64,000 nucleotides of DNA from Brevibacterium casei CIP 102111 (GTDB lineage: Bacteria; Actinomycetota; Actinomycetes; Actinomycetales; Brevibacteriaceae), in NCBI RefSeq assembly GCF_900169275.1, contig NZ_FXZC01000007.1:62001-126000 (forward strand). Direction: 5' to 3'. The notes beneath the pieces are model-generated. The model ran no database searches and was not told the DNA's origin. It worked only from the letters and a program-made list of their open reading frames with translations. Within the stretch, counting starts at the first letter, position 1. The number at the start of each line of letters is the position of its first letter. Shown here piece by piece: positions 27,824 through 36,275 of this stretch. The translations under genes and the position numbers were made by a program.

Positions 27824-28452
27824 GCCCGCGACCTCAGCTCGACCCCGCCGAGGTTGCCGCGAGACGCTCGGCGATCCTCGAGGCGACGATCGACGAGATC
27901 GTCCGGCGCGGACCCGAGAACGTGCGGATGAAGGACGTCGCCGCCGGTGCCGGAGTCTCCGTCGGCACGGTCCAGTACTACTTCGCCTCCCGCGACGACC
28001 TCCTCGTCGAGGCGTTCTCCGCCCACAGCCGAGCCGTCATCGCGGCGATCGCGGACCTCTCCGGCGGATCGGGGACCGCATGGCAGCGGCTCCGGTCGAC
28101 CTTCGCCGCCGTCCCGACCGTCGGGTCCCACGAGCAGCGGGCGATCGTCTGGGTCGAACTCGTCGCCGCATCCCGCCGCAGTCCCGTTCTCAAGGATTCC
28201 GTCGCCGAGGTGTTCGCCGGGTGGCGGACCCACCTCCGTGATCTCATCGCAGGGGGAATCGCCGAGGGCTCCTTCACCCCGCGCATCGGCATCGACCTCA
28301 TCGTCGACACCCTCATCGCGCAGATCGACGGTTTCGATCTCGCCGTCGCGGCGGGACGGACCGACTTGCGACCCGACCGGATGAGCACGTCGCTCGAAGC
28401 GACGGCCGCGTCGCTCCTCGGCGTCGACGCCGCAGCGGCGGCTCACCGGTGA
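27820..28452 (+). CDS. TetR/AcrR family regulator
   Basis: The 210-residue regulator starts at GTG 27820, overlapping the oxidoreductase stop (GTGA), so the two are translated together. The N-terminal HTH is at about residues 12-60 (ILEATIDEIVRRGPENVRM, DVAAGAGVSVGTVQYYFASR). The C-terminal domain resembles BetI/TetR_C_6 types. It most likely represses its own operon through the palindrome at 25796. A long N-terminal extension into the upstream gene in this frame is spurious. Confidence 0.86.
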   Translation: MSPRPQLDPAEVAARRSAILEATIDEIVRRGPENVRMKDVAAGAGVSVGTVQYYFASRDDLLVEAFSAHSRAVIAAIADLSGGSGTAWQRLRSTFAAVPTVGSHEQRAIVWVELVAASRRSPVLKDSVAEVFAGWRTHLRDLIAGGIAEGSFTPRIGIDLIVDTLIAQIDGFDLAVAAGRTDLRPDRMSTSLEATAASLLGVDAAAAAHR

Positions 28453-28530
28453 CGCGGCTCACCCTGGCATCAGCGCTGCACTGACGCGGCTCGCCCCGGG
28501 CCTCAGTCCGGCACTGGCCGAGCCCCGCTG

Positions 28531-29838
28531 TCAGAGCCTGGCGATGGTCTGGACGTCGTCGCGGAACTCCCGGGCCGTCTCCTCGGACACGGTCGCCCTG
28601 GTCGCCCGCAGCGCGTCGAGGTAGTTCTCCGTCGTGAGCACGTCCGTGCGGGCGTCGATGGGCACCCGGTCCTTGCCGAGCGAGGCGGCCAAGGCCTCCT
28701 GCGAGGCCCGTCTGGCCGCGTACTCGATGTCGGCCGGGGTGAGCCCGCTGCTGGCATCGACGAGTGCGTCGACGTCGATGTCGCCGATGACGTGGTCGGG
28801 GATGTAGCGGGACCAGATGGCGTGCCGGGCGGTCTCGTCGGGCAGGCCGATGGGGATGACGTAGTCGAAGCGGCCATGCCGGAGGAATGCGGCGTCGAGG
28901 GCCCGGACGAAGTTCGTCGCACAGATGAGCAGCCGGCCCTCCCGGTCCCGGAACTCCGCGACCTGTTTGAGGAGCTCGTTCGTCACCCCCTGGGTCGGCG
29001 ACGGCGGTTCGCCGCCGCGCTTCGAGGCGATCTCCTCGACCTCGTCGATGAAGACGACCGCATGCTCGAGCTCGCCGATCTGCTCGAACGAGGTCCGCAG
29101 ACCCGCGGCCACCCCACCGGGCTCCCCGGACAGGCGGGAGGGGAAGAGCTCGACGAACGGCCAGTCGAGACGGGAGGCCACCGCCTTCGCAAACGTCGTC
29201 TTCCCGGTGCCGGGAGGACCGAAGAGCATGACCGCCCGTGGTGGGACGACACCGAAGTGATCGGCGAGGTCGGGTTCGGACAGGGGCACGACGAGACGAT
29301 CCTCGAGCATGTCCTTCTCCTCCTGCATTCCGCTCACCGCATCCCACAGATGGCGGGGGAGGATGCGGCCGCCGACGCTGCGGAGCAGATCGAGCTCGCG
29401 CCGCTGCACCGGCATCTGCCGTTCGAGATAGCGCAGCTGCGAGCGGACCTGGAAGCCGTTGGACTCGAGCCCCGCGAACGCCGGGGACTCCTCAGGCACG
29501 AGGATCGAGAGCTTCCCCAGCCCCAGCGGCATGAAATGGCGTTCGAGGGCGTCAAGCAGCCCCGCCTCGGCGTGCTCACCCTGTCCGGACTCATCGGCCA
29601 CCTCGGCGAGGACATGGAAGAAGACGATCCACCCCTGGGCGTGCGCGGCCCGGCCGACGGCGGCACCGACGATCTCCTCACCGCGGACGGCGACGACGGC
29701 ATGGTCGTTCTGGCACGACGCGATGACCTCGGGCAGCGAATAGACGGGGGCGGCGGGGGAGGCCTGCGCCGCCTCCCAGAGGCGGACGATCCCGTCGAGG
29801 TCGTCGTCGTGGAAATCGCGGATGCGTGTGCGGCTCAT
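28531..29838 (-). CDS. GNAT-like domain fused to an AAA+ ATPase
   Basis: The 435-residue protein has two parts. Residues 1-140 look like a GNAT fold (TRIRDFHDDDLDGIVRLWEA; HAVVAVRGEEIVGAAVGRAA; LESNGF), but the acetyl-CoA loop is degenerate (SGQGEHAEAG). Residues 150-435 form a classical AAA module: Walker A GPPGTGKT 207-214, Walker B VVFIDEVEE 261-269, sensor-1 Asn309 and Arg fingers in FLRHGRFD 319-325, and a C-terminal helical lid (LTPADIEYAARRAS). The ATPase looks active and is related to FtsH/spastin-type AAA modules. ATG 29838 follows AAGGAGAGTTCG. It is divergent from dapA. Function unknown to me. Confidence 0.85.
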   Translation of the reverse strand: MSRTRIRDFHDDDLDGIVRLWEAAQASPAAPVYSLPEVIASCQNDHAVVAVRGEEIVGAAVGRAAHAQGWIVFFHVLAEVADESGQGEHAEAGLLDALERHFMPLGLGKLSILVPEESPAFAGLESNGFQVRSQLRYLERQMPVQRRELDLLRSVGGRILPRHLWDAVSGMQEEKDMLEDRLVVPLSEPDLADHFGVVPPRAVMLFGPPGTGKTTFAKAVASRLDWPFVELFPSRLSGEPGGVAAGLRTSFEQIGELEHAVVFIDEVEEIASKRGGEPPSPTQGVTNELLKQVAEFRDREGRLLICATNFVRALDAAFLRHGRFDYVIPIGLPDETARHAIWSRYIPDHVIGDIDVDALVDASSGLTPADIEYAARRASQEALAASLGKDRVPIDARTDVLTTENYLDALRATRATVSEETAREFRDDVQTIARL

Positions 29839-29954
29839 CGAACTCTCCTTCGGTGCAGTCGTCACGGGGCGTGAGCACAGCCTATGTGATCTGCGTCTCA
29901 GCCGACCACCTCGGCGCGCCTGGACCGGTTCCCCGCAGGTGAGGGCGGCGGCGG

Positions 29955-29960
29955 TATCCT
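29955..29960 (+). promoter_or_regulatory. -10 element for leaderless dapA
   Basis: TATCCT ends 6 nt before the dapA ATG and no SD is present, consistent with transcription starting at the start codon. Confidence 0.45.
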
Positions 29961-29966
29961 GGTTCC

Positions 29967-30890
29967 ATGGCGATTCTCGGGGACAGTGCGGCGACCGCCG
30001 CGATCGAAGCGTTCGGCACCGTCGGCACGGCAATGGTGACTCCGTTCAACGACGACGGGACCATCGACTGGGCGGGCGTGGAGAAGGTCGCCGACCACCT
30101 CGTGAACCTCGGCAACGACATGCTCGTCGTCTCCGGCACCACGGGGGAGTCCCCGACGACGACCGACGACGAGAAGATCGAACTCCTCCGCGTCGTCCGC
30201 GGTGCCGTGGGCACCCGCGCGAAGCTCATCGCCGGCACCGGGAACAATGTCACCGCGCACACGGTTGACCTCAGTGAGCGCTCGGCAGCCGCCGGCGCGG
30301 ACGGCCTCCTCGTCGTCACCCCTTACTACTCGAAGCCGACGCAGCCGGCGATCGCCGCGCACATGCGGGCGGCGGCGGACTCCACGGACCTGCCCGTCAT
30401 GCTCTACGACATCCCCGGTCGCTCCGGGGTGCCGATCACGACGGAGACGCTCCTCGGACTCGCCGACCACCCGAACATCCTCGCGGTCAAGGACGCCAAG
30501 GGCGACCTCTTCGCCTCGCAGACGGTGATGGCCGAATCGTCCCTCGTCTACTACTCGGGGGAGGACGCCCTCAACCTTCCGCTACTGGCCATCGGCGCCC
30601 TCGGACTCGTCTCCGTCGCCGGACACGTGTGCTCCGACCGCTTCGCGGCGATGGTCCAGGCCGTCTACGACAACGACCTCGACACAGCGAGGCGGCTGAG
30701 CTACGAGACCGCCGGCGTCGTCGACGCCCTCATGAACCACATGCCGGGAGTGATCTCGGCGAAGGCCGCATTGCAGGCCCAGGGAATACTGACCAACCGC
30801 GGTACCCGGATGCCGCTGCTCCCAGCAGATGAGGAGCAGACGGCGTTCGTCACCGCCCAACTGACCAGGAGTGGTTACCTCAGTGAATAA
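29967..30890 (+). CDS. dapA: 4-hydroxy-tetrahydrodipicolinate synthase
   Basis: DapA condenses pyruvate with aspartate semialdehyde, the first committed step to diaminopimelate and lysine. The 307-residue TIM barrel shows GTAMVTPFNDDGTID, the GTTGESPTTTDDEK motif, Tyr in VTPYYSKPTQ, and the Schiff-base Lys in ILAVKDAKGD. ATG 29967 has no SD but a TATCCT 6 nt upstream, so it is probably leaderless. It overlaps the RNase J start by 8 nt, the common actinobacterial dapA-rnj pair. Confidence 0.96.
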   Translation: MAILGDSAATAAIEAFGTVGTAMVTPFNDDGTIDWAGVEKVADHLVNLGNDMLVVSGTTGESPTTTDDEKIELLRVVRGAVGTRAKLIAGTGNNVTAHTVDLSERSAAAGADGLLVVTPYYSKPTQPAIAAHMRAAADSTDLPVMLYDIPGRSGVPITTETLLGLADHPNILAVKDAKGDLFASQTVMAESSLVYYSGEDALNLPLLAIGALGLVSVAGHVCSDRFAAMVQAVYDNDLDTARRLSYETAGVVDALMNHMPGVISAKAALQAQGILTNRGTRMPLLPADEEQTAFVTAQLTRSGYLSE

Positions 30891-32571
30891 CGCATTGACC
30901 CAAGAGCTCGGTCCACCGCCGAAGATGGACCCGGAAGCGGTCCGCATCGTCGCCCTCGGCGGCCTCGGCGAGGTCGGGCGCAACATGACCGTGTTCGAAT
31001 ACCACGGCAAGATCCTCATCGTCGACGCCGGCGTCCTCTTCCCCGAGGAGGAGCAGCCCGGCGTCGACCTCATCCTCCCCGACTTCTCCTACCTCGACGA
31101 CCGCCTCGACGACATCGTCGGCCTCGTCCTCACCCACGGCCACGAGGACCACATCGGAGCCGTGCCCTACCTCCTCAAGCGCAAGCCCGACATCCCGATC
31201 CTCGGCTCGAAGCTGACGATCGCGCTCATCGAGGCGAAGCTCAAGGAGCACCGGATCAAGCCGATCACCCGCGTCGTCGCGGCCGGTGACACCGACCAGC
31301 TCGGGCCCTTCGACCTCGAGTTCGTCGCCGTCAACCACTCGATCCCCGACGCGCTCGCCGTCTTCATCCGCACCGGTGCCGGCAACATCCTCCACACCGG
31401 TGACTTCAAGATGGACCAGCTCCCGCTCGACGGCCGGATCACGGACCTGCGCGCCTTCGCCCGCCTCGGCGAGGAGGGCGTCGACCTGTTCATGACGGAC
31501 TCGACGAACGCCGAGGTCCCCGGCTTCACCGCGCTCGAGAAGGACATCGGCCCGGTGCTCGAGAACCTCTTCGGCCACGCCGAGCGCCGCATCATCGTCG
31601 CCTCGTTCTCCTCGCACGTCCACCGCGTGCAGCAGGTGCTCAACGCCGCGAGCGCGCACGGACGCAAGGTCGCCCTCGTCGGCCGGTCGATGGTGCGCAA
31701 CATGAAGATCGCCGCCGACCTCGGCTACCTCGACGTGCCCAAGGGCGTGCTCATCGACATCAAGGACGTCGACGACCTGCCCGACGACCAGGTCGTGCTC
31801 ATGTGCACCGGGTCCCAGGGCGAGCCGATGGCAGCGCTCTCCCGCATGGCCAACCGCAACCACCGCATCGAGGTCGGCGACGGCGACACCGTCATCCTCG
31901 CCTCCTCGCTCATCCCCGGCAACGAGAACTCGGTGTTCAAGGTCATCAACGGCCTCATGAAGCTCGGCGCGAAGGTGATCTCGAAGGCCGATGCGAAGGT
32001 CCACGTCTCCGGTCACGCGTCCGGCGGCGAGCTCCTCTACTGCTACAACATCGTCAAGCCCCGCGGCGTCATGCCCGTCCACGGCGAGTGGCGACACCTG
32101 CTCGCCAACGCCCGCCACGCCGAGGCGACCGGGGTCGATCCCGACAACATCGTCCTCGCCGACGACGGTTGGGTCGTCGACCTCAAGGACGGCCACGCCG
32201 AGGTGGTCGGTGCCGTCGACTGCAACTACGTCTTCGTCGACGGTTCGTCCGTCGGTGAGATCACCGAGGCGGATCTCAAGGACCGTCTCGTGCTCGCCGG
32301 TGAGGGCTTCGTGACGATCTTCCTCGCCGTGAACTCGCAGACGAAGACGCTCATCGCCGGCCCTGAGATCCATGCCCGCGGCGTCGCCGAGAACGACTCC
32401 GTCTTCGACTCGATCATCCCCAAGGTGACCAAGGCCGTCGAGGAGGCCCTCGAGTCGGGGACGACGGACCAGTACCAGCTCCAGCAGGTCGTGCGCCGCA
32501 CGGTCGGGCGCTGGGTGTCCTCGAAGCTGCGGCGCAAGCCGATGATCGTCCCCATGGTCGTCATCGTCTGA
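30883..32571 (+). CDS. rnj: ribonuclease J
   Basis: This metallo-beta-lactamase/beta-CASP nuclease of about 562 residues has endo- and 5'-exonuclease activity in RNA processing. The zinc motif THGHEDHIG, the further ligands HTGDFKMD and NHSIPDA, the beta-CASP segment (SFSSHVHRVQQVL; GRSMVRNMKIA) and the C-terminal HVSGHASGGEL are all present. I choose GTG 30883, 11 nt after AGGAG, over GTG 30871, which overlaps that SD. The gene overlaps the dapA stop and is presumably co-transcribed. Confidence 0.95.
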   Translation: MNNALTQELGPPPKMDPEAVRIVALGGLGEVGRNMTVFEYHGKILIVDAGVLFPEEEQPGVDLILPDFSYLDDRLDDIVGLVLTHGHEDHIGAVPYLLKRKPDIPILGSKLTIALIEAKLKEHRIKPITRVVAAGDTDQLGPFDLEFVAVNHSIPDALAVFIRTGAGNILHTGDFKMDQLPLDGRITDLRAFARLGEEGVDLFMTDSTNAEVPGFTALEKDIGPVLENLFGHAERRIIVASFSSHVHRVQQVLNAASAHGRKVALVGRSMVRNMKIAADLGYLDVPKGVLIDIKDVDDLPDDQVVLMCTGSQGEPMAALSRMANRNHRIEVGDGDTVILASSLIPGNENSVFKVINGLMKLGAKVISKADAKVHVSGHASGGELLYCYNIVKPRGVMPVHGEWRHLLANARHAEATGVDPDNIVLADDGWVVDLKDGHAEVVGAVDCNYVFVDGSSVGEITEADLKDRLVLAGEGFVTIFLAVNSQTKTLIAGPEIHARGVAENDSVFDSIIPKVTKAVEEALESGTTDQYQLQQVVRRTVGRWVSSKLRRKPMIVPMVVIV

Positions 32572-32628
32572 GGATCTGCGCGGTCGCCGGCGGCCGGTCG
32601 CTTGTCGGCGGCCGCTGGGTGCTGCTTG

Positions 32629-32688
32629 AGCGCGGTGAGCCGACACGCGCGTGGTGATTTCACCGCGCCTGTGTCGGTTCACCGCGCT
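32629..32688. repeat. 60-bp nested hairpin repeat related to the 38.0/40.6 kb family
   Basis: Outer arms AGCGCGGTGAGCCGACAC (32629-32646) and GTGTCGGTTCACCGCGCT (32671-32688) pair with one mismatch. An inner hairpin, GCGCGTGGTGA / TCACCGCGC, fills the middle. The CGCGGTGANCCGACA core is shared with the elements at 37991 and 40572. TTTT follows the right arm, so it may terminate rnj. Confidence 0.8.
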
Positions 32689-32732
32689 TTTGCCGTGTGT
32701 GCGGTGGCATGGCGGGCGGATTGCCCGGAGTC

Positions 32733-32783
32733 GAGGACGCCCAGTGTCGATTCTGGACGCTCGAATCGACACTGCGGGTCCTC
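32733..32783. repeat. inverted repeat with 21-bp arms
   Basis: The arms at 32733-32753 (GAGGAC...CAGTGTCGATTC) and 32763-32783 (GAATCGACACTG...GTCCTC) match except for two positions, around a 9-bp loop. It lies between convergent rnj and the permease gene and could be a bidirectional terminator or a second repeat family. Confidence 0.75.
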
Positions 32784-32856
32784 AAGTCGCGGGGGAGGGC
32801 GGCCGACGCCCGCCGGCGTCAGGCTGAGCGCCCGCTCGCGCCCAGTGCCCACCACG

Positions 32857-34662
32857 TCAGGCGTTCGCGACGAGCGGCTTTCCTGCCGACTTCCGCGCGA
32901 GGACGACGAGGACGATGAGGCCGACGACGACCGCGCTGAGCACCACCGTGCCCGAATTCGCGCCCAGGCCGTTGATGCCGATGAACGCGAGCGCACCGGC
33001 AGTGAGCGCGTAGACGAGCATGGGGATCGACGTGCGCCGGATGAGCTCGCCCTCGCGCCCGATGAGACCGACCGTCGCCGAGGCGGCCACGACGTTGTGG
33101 ACGGCGACCATGTTTCCCGCCGCCCCGCCGACGGCCTGTGCGGCCACCACCGTCTCCGGCGAGGCCGCGCCGATCGCGACGCCGGTGGAGAACTGGAACT
33201 GGGAGAACATGATGTTCGAGACCGTGTTCGATCCCGCCACGAATGCGCCGAGCGCCCCGATGAAGGGGGCGAGCAGGGGCCAGGCGTCGCCGACGGTGGA
33301 GGCGGCCGCCTCGGCGAGGGTGACCGGCATCGAATCGAGGCCCGCGTTGTTGTAGTCCGACCCGGAGTTGATGAACACGCGCACGAGCGGCAGGGAGCAC
33401 AGGAGTGCGACGGCGGCTCCGGCGATCTGGCCCCCGGCGATCCGCCACGACGACCCGATCTGCTCCTTCGTCATCCGGTGGATGAGGTAGGTCAGTCCGC
33501 ACGCGAGGACGAAGATCGCGCCGGGCGACCAGAGCAGATCCATGTTCTGGTTGATCGGGGTTCCGAAGATCCCCTCGATCTTGATCACGGCCGGACCGTT
33601 GAGGAACTCCTTGATCGGGGGCACGTTGCGGGTGATGAGGAGGAGGGCGACGACGATGAGGTAGGGCGCCCAGGCTCGGGCCAGTGACATCTTCTTCTGC
33701 AGGTGCGCGGCCTCGTCGGCGGGGTCGACGGTGCCCATCCAGAAGGCCGGCCACATCGATCGGGGCGCGAAGTCCCAGACCGTCTTCGGCATGAGGAATC
33801 CCATGCGGGAGGTCGTGACGACGATGGCCAACCCGATGAGCCCGCCGAGCAGGGAGGGGAACTCAGGACCGAGGAACATCGCGACGAGGATGTAGGGCAC
33901 GATCATCGCGAACGCGGAGTAGATCGCGAATGGGGCGACGGCGAGTCCATCGGCGAACCGGCGCCGCTCCCCGAAGAACCCGGTCATCAGGCACGCGAGC
34001 AGCAGCGGGATGAGGATGCCGCACACCGCGTGGATGAGGGCGACCTGGACGGCGGTGTGGGCGACGAACTGCGACTGGTCGAGGCCGAGCTGGGCGGCGC
34101 GGGCGGCGACGTCGGGCGACATGGACCCTTCCTCCTGGGACAGGCCGGTGCCGATGCCGACGATCATCGGGGTGCCCACGGCACCGAAGCTCACCGGCGT
34201 CGACTGGATGATGAGCCCGGCGAGGACCGCGGCGATCGCGGGGAACCCGAGGGCGAGCAGGAGCGGGGCGACGACGGCGGCCGGGGTGCCGAAGCCGGCG
34301 GCGCCCTCGATGAAGGACCCGAAGAGCCACGCGACGATGATGACCTGGACCCGCCGGTCGGGGGAGATGGAGACGAAGCCTGCGCGGATCGTCTCGATGG
34401 CGCCGGACCGGGTGATCGTCGCGAGCAGGAGGAGTGCGCCGAAGACGATCCACAGCAGTCCGATCGCCACGAGCAGGCCCTGGACGACGGAGGCGGCGAT
34501 CGTCACCCATTCGATCTGCCATGCGAAGTTCGCGACGAGGGCTGCGGCGATGAGTCCGACGGGCATCGCGTACTTCGCCGGCCAGCGGAAGCCGATGAGG
34601 AGGACGCCCGCGAGCAGGATCGGAGTGAGGGCGAGAAGGGCGGCTACGGCAAGGTTGTCCAT
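32857..34662 (-). CDS. lldP: L-lactate permease family transporter
   Basis: This integral membrane symporter of about 601 residues and at least 12 helices moves lactate (or glycolate) with protons. Family motifs are clear: [35 protein letters not shown], and near the C-terminus [14 protein letters not shown] with [24 protein letters not shown] 34662 ([17 protein letters not shown]) is preferred. The upstream ATG 34731 would overlap a likely -10 and add 23 non-conserved residues. It is convergent with rnj. Lactate versus glycolate specificity cannot be decided. Confidence 0.9.
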   Translation of the reverse strand: MDNLAVAALLALTPILLAGVLLIGFRWPAKYAMPVGLIAAALVANFAWQIEWVTIAASVVQGLLVAIGLLWIVFGALLLLATITRSGAIETIRAGFVSISPDRRVQVIIVAWLFGSFIEGAAGFGTPAAVVAPLLLALGFPAIAAVLAGLIIQSTPVSFGAVGTPMIVGIGTGLSQEEGSMSPDVAARAAQLGLDQSQFVAHTAVQVALIHAVCGILIPLLLACLMTGFFGERRRFADGLAVAPFAIYSAFAMIVPYILVAMFLGPEFPSLLGGLIGLAIVVTTSRMGFLMPKTVWDFAPRSMWPAFWMGTVDPADEAAHLQKKMSLARAWAPYLIVVALLLITRNVPPIKEFLNGPAVIKIEGIFGTPINQNMDLLWSPGAIFVLACGLTYLIHRMTKEQIGSSWRIAGGQIAGAAVALLCSLPLVRVFINSGSDYNNAGLDSMPVTLAEAAASTVGDAWPLLAPFIGALGAFVAGSNTVSNIMFSQFQFSTGVAIGAASPETVVAAQAVGGAAGNMVAVHNVVAASATVGLIGREGELIRRTSIPMLVYALTAGALAFIGINGLGANSGTVVLSAVVVGLIVLVVLARKSAGKPLVANA

Positions 34663-35139
34663 CGTCGTTCCGATCCGTGGCGACGCTGCCACTGGTAGGG
34701 GAGCCGCGGTGGGCACGGCCTCTGGTGTCATCTTTGCCCGGACCGATGTCCCTGGTCAAGGGTGCAGTCCGCTCGCCGAGGCGGGGTGAGGTCGATCGGT
34801 CGGGTGGCGTCATCGGTCCGCCGAGGTGGCCCGCCGCCCCCGGCGAGGCGGCCCCCACCCCCGCCGAGGCGGCCCAGCTGTGCCCGCCCGACCGTCAACC
34901 TGGCCGCCAGCCCATCCTCCCAACCGGCCTGGTCCGGACGCCAAGGTCGCCTGTGGGTCTTGAGTCGGCTCGCCAGGGCCGATAATGTCGTCAGTGTCGG
35001 GCGTCACACGACCTCCGGCAGGAGAGCTCCACCCGGAGAACTCCGGCTGGGGACCTCCACCAGGGGCGTGGGCCGCTCGCTCGCACACAGCGCACCGCTG
35101 GCAGTCGGCTGCCCGCGGCTGACGAAGGAGTCGGAGCTC
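34663..35139. other. 477-bp intergenic region with divergent promoters and decamer clusters
   Basis: On the minus strand TTGACC (34759-34754) and AAAGAT (34735-34730), 18 bp apart, suit the permease gene. On the plus strand TTGAGT (34960-34965) and GATAAT (34981-34986), 15 bp apart, suit the DUF899 gene and leave a leader of about 145 nt rich in CTCC/GGAG segments. Between them the decamer GCCGAGGCGG occurs at 34775 and 34863, with near copies at 34820 and 34849. No gene is seen. Confidence 0.5.
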
Positions 35140-35955
35140 ATGACGTTCATCCCCAGAGAGTCAGACGAGACGATTCCCGGCCTGCCCGAGGTCGTCGACG
35201 CCGACACGTGGCGCAACGAACGCGCCCAGCTCCTCGACCGGGAGAAGGCCCACACCGCCGAGGCGGACGCCATCGCCGCCGCCCGTCGCACCCTGCCGAT
35301 GGTCGAGATCGACGGTGACGCCGAGGTCCATGGCGAGGACGGCGCGGTCGCCTTCCGCGAGCTCTTCGACGGCCGCGACGAACTCATCGTCTACAAGCAC
35401 ATGTGGTACGACGGCGCACCCCATCAGGGTCAGTGCGAAGGCTGCACCGCCGTGGCCTGGAGCCTCCAGGACTCCGTCTACCTCAACGCCCGCGGCGTCT
35501 CCTTCGCCGTCCTCACCTCCGGGGCGTGGTCCGAGGTCCGCCCGTACGTCCACTTCATGGGATACGAGCAGCCGTGGTTCTCCGTCCGCGGTCTCGACGA
35601 ACCGCTCGGTGGGGACATGGGGTCCCTGCTCAGCTTCGTTCGCCGAGGCGACCGGGTGTTCCTCACGTATTCGACGACCGGACGGGGTGTCGAACCGGTG
35701 ACCGGGTTCCTCGGTCTCCTCGACATGACTCCCTTGGGTCGGCGCGAGGGGTGGGAGGACGTGCCCGAGGACTGGCCTGAGGTCCCCGACGCGGGATCGC
35801 CCGTCGGCGGACGCGGGTCGCCGGTCGGATGGTACTGGCGCACCGACGACGCGGGACGGGCCACATGGGGCCCGACATCGCGCCCGGTTCCCCAGTGGAC
35901 GCGGCACGGCGCGGCGCCGGTGACCTCGCTCGGACGCGACGGCCACGGTCACTGA
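35140..35955 (+). CDS. DUF899 family thioredoxin-like protein
   Basis: The 271-residue cytoplasmic protein has the DUF899 layout: WRNERAQLLDREKAHTAEAD near the N-terminus, VAFRELFDGRDELIVYKHMW, and a CEGC (CxxC) motif in HQGQCEGCTAVAWSLQDSV. The C-terminal GSPVGWYWRTDDAG part is commonly seen in these proteins. The fold is thioredoxin-like; the reaction is not established. ATG 35140 follows GAAGGAG. A longer in-frame extension upstream lacks conservation and crosses the promoter region. It appears monocistronic. Confidence 0.87.
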   Translation: MTFIPRESDETIPGLPEVVDADTWRNERAQLLDREKAHTAEADAIAAARRTLPMVEIDGDAEVHGEDGAVAFRELFDGRDELIVYKHMWYDGAPHQGQCEGCTAVAWSLQDSVYLNARGVSFAVLTSGAWSEVRPYVHFMGYEQPWFSVRGLDEPLGGDMGSLLSFVRRGDRVFLTYSTTGRGVEPVTGFLGLLDMTPLGRREGWEDVPEDWPEVPDAGSPVGGRGSPVGWYWRTDDAGRATWGPTSRPVPQWTRHGAAPVTSLGRDGHGH

Positions 35956-36138
35956 GAACCGCGCCGCGTCGCCCGACGCTGAGACCGGGCGCCCCCGGTC
36001 CCCTTCGCGGGGCGCAGGCACGCGGCCCCTGGTGCTGGGCACCCGTCCGGGGTCCCCGACCCCGACGCCACGAACGGGCCATTCTCGGGGTGGTCCCGCC
36101 TCGGCGAGGGGGTGTGCGGACACGGCTCCGGCAGAGGT
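35956..36138. other. non-coding spacer before the malate synthase promoter
   Basis: GC-rich, no gene. It contains one decamer CCGCCTCGGC at 36096 and a run of G/C blocks (CCCGGTCCCCTTCGCGGGG) able to form a weak hairpin after the DUF899 gene. Confidence 0.5.
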
Positions 36139-36167
36139 TTGACGAGACGTGGATCACGTCATAGTCT
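36139..36167 (+). promoter_or_regulatory. malate synthase promoter
   Basis: TTGACG (36139-36144) and TAGTCT (36162-36167) are separated by 17 bp, the best hexamer pair in the window. The predicted start is near 36174, leaving a leader of about 100 nt. Confidence 0.6.
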
Positions 36168-36188
36168 TTTCGGTGTGTGAACAATAAA

Positions 36189-36203
36189 TTTCACGATGTG
36201 AAA
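36189..36203. promoter_or_regulatory. TTTCAC-GAT-GTGAAA operator just downstream of the aceB transcription start
   Basis: This 15-bp perfect inverted repeat lies about 15-30 nt after the predicted start, in an AT-rich patch. A second GTGAA at 36177-36181 pairs with the left half, so a larger site is possible. Position suggests repression by a carbon-source regulator, which is not encoded nearby. Confidence 0.6.
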
Positions 36204-36275
36204 GTTTCGCCGGTCAAACCCCGTTGCCAGCGATACTCGACGCACCGCAGAGGTGCTGTAGAAGGAGAACCACCG

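Noticed and set aside
30880..32772. 630-codon open frame antisense to rnj
   Set aside because: Shadow of rnj; no recognisable domain and no promoter or RBS of its own.
34986..35139. Riboswitch in the DUF899 leader
   Set aside because: Several CTCC/GGAG pairs can form small hairpins, but no known riboswitch core is recognisable.
36176..36194. CRP/GlxR site (TGTGA...TCAC) upstream of aceB
   Set aside because: TGTGA and TCAC are separated by 10 nt rather than the required 6, so the TTTCAC-GAT-GTGAAA repeat explains the symmetry better.
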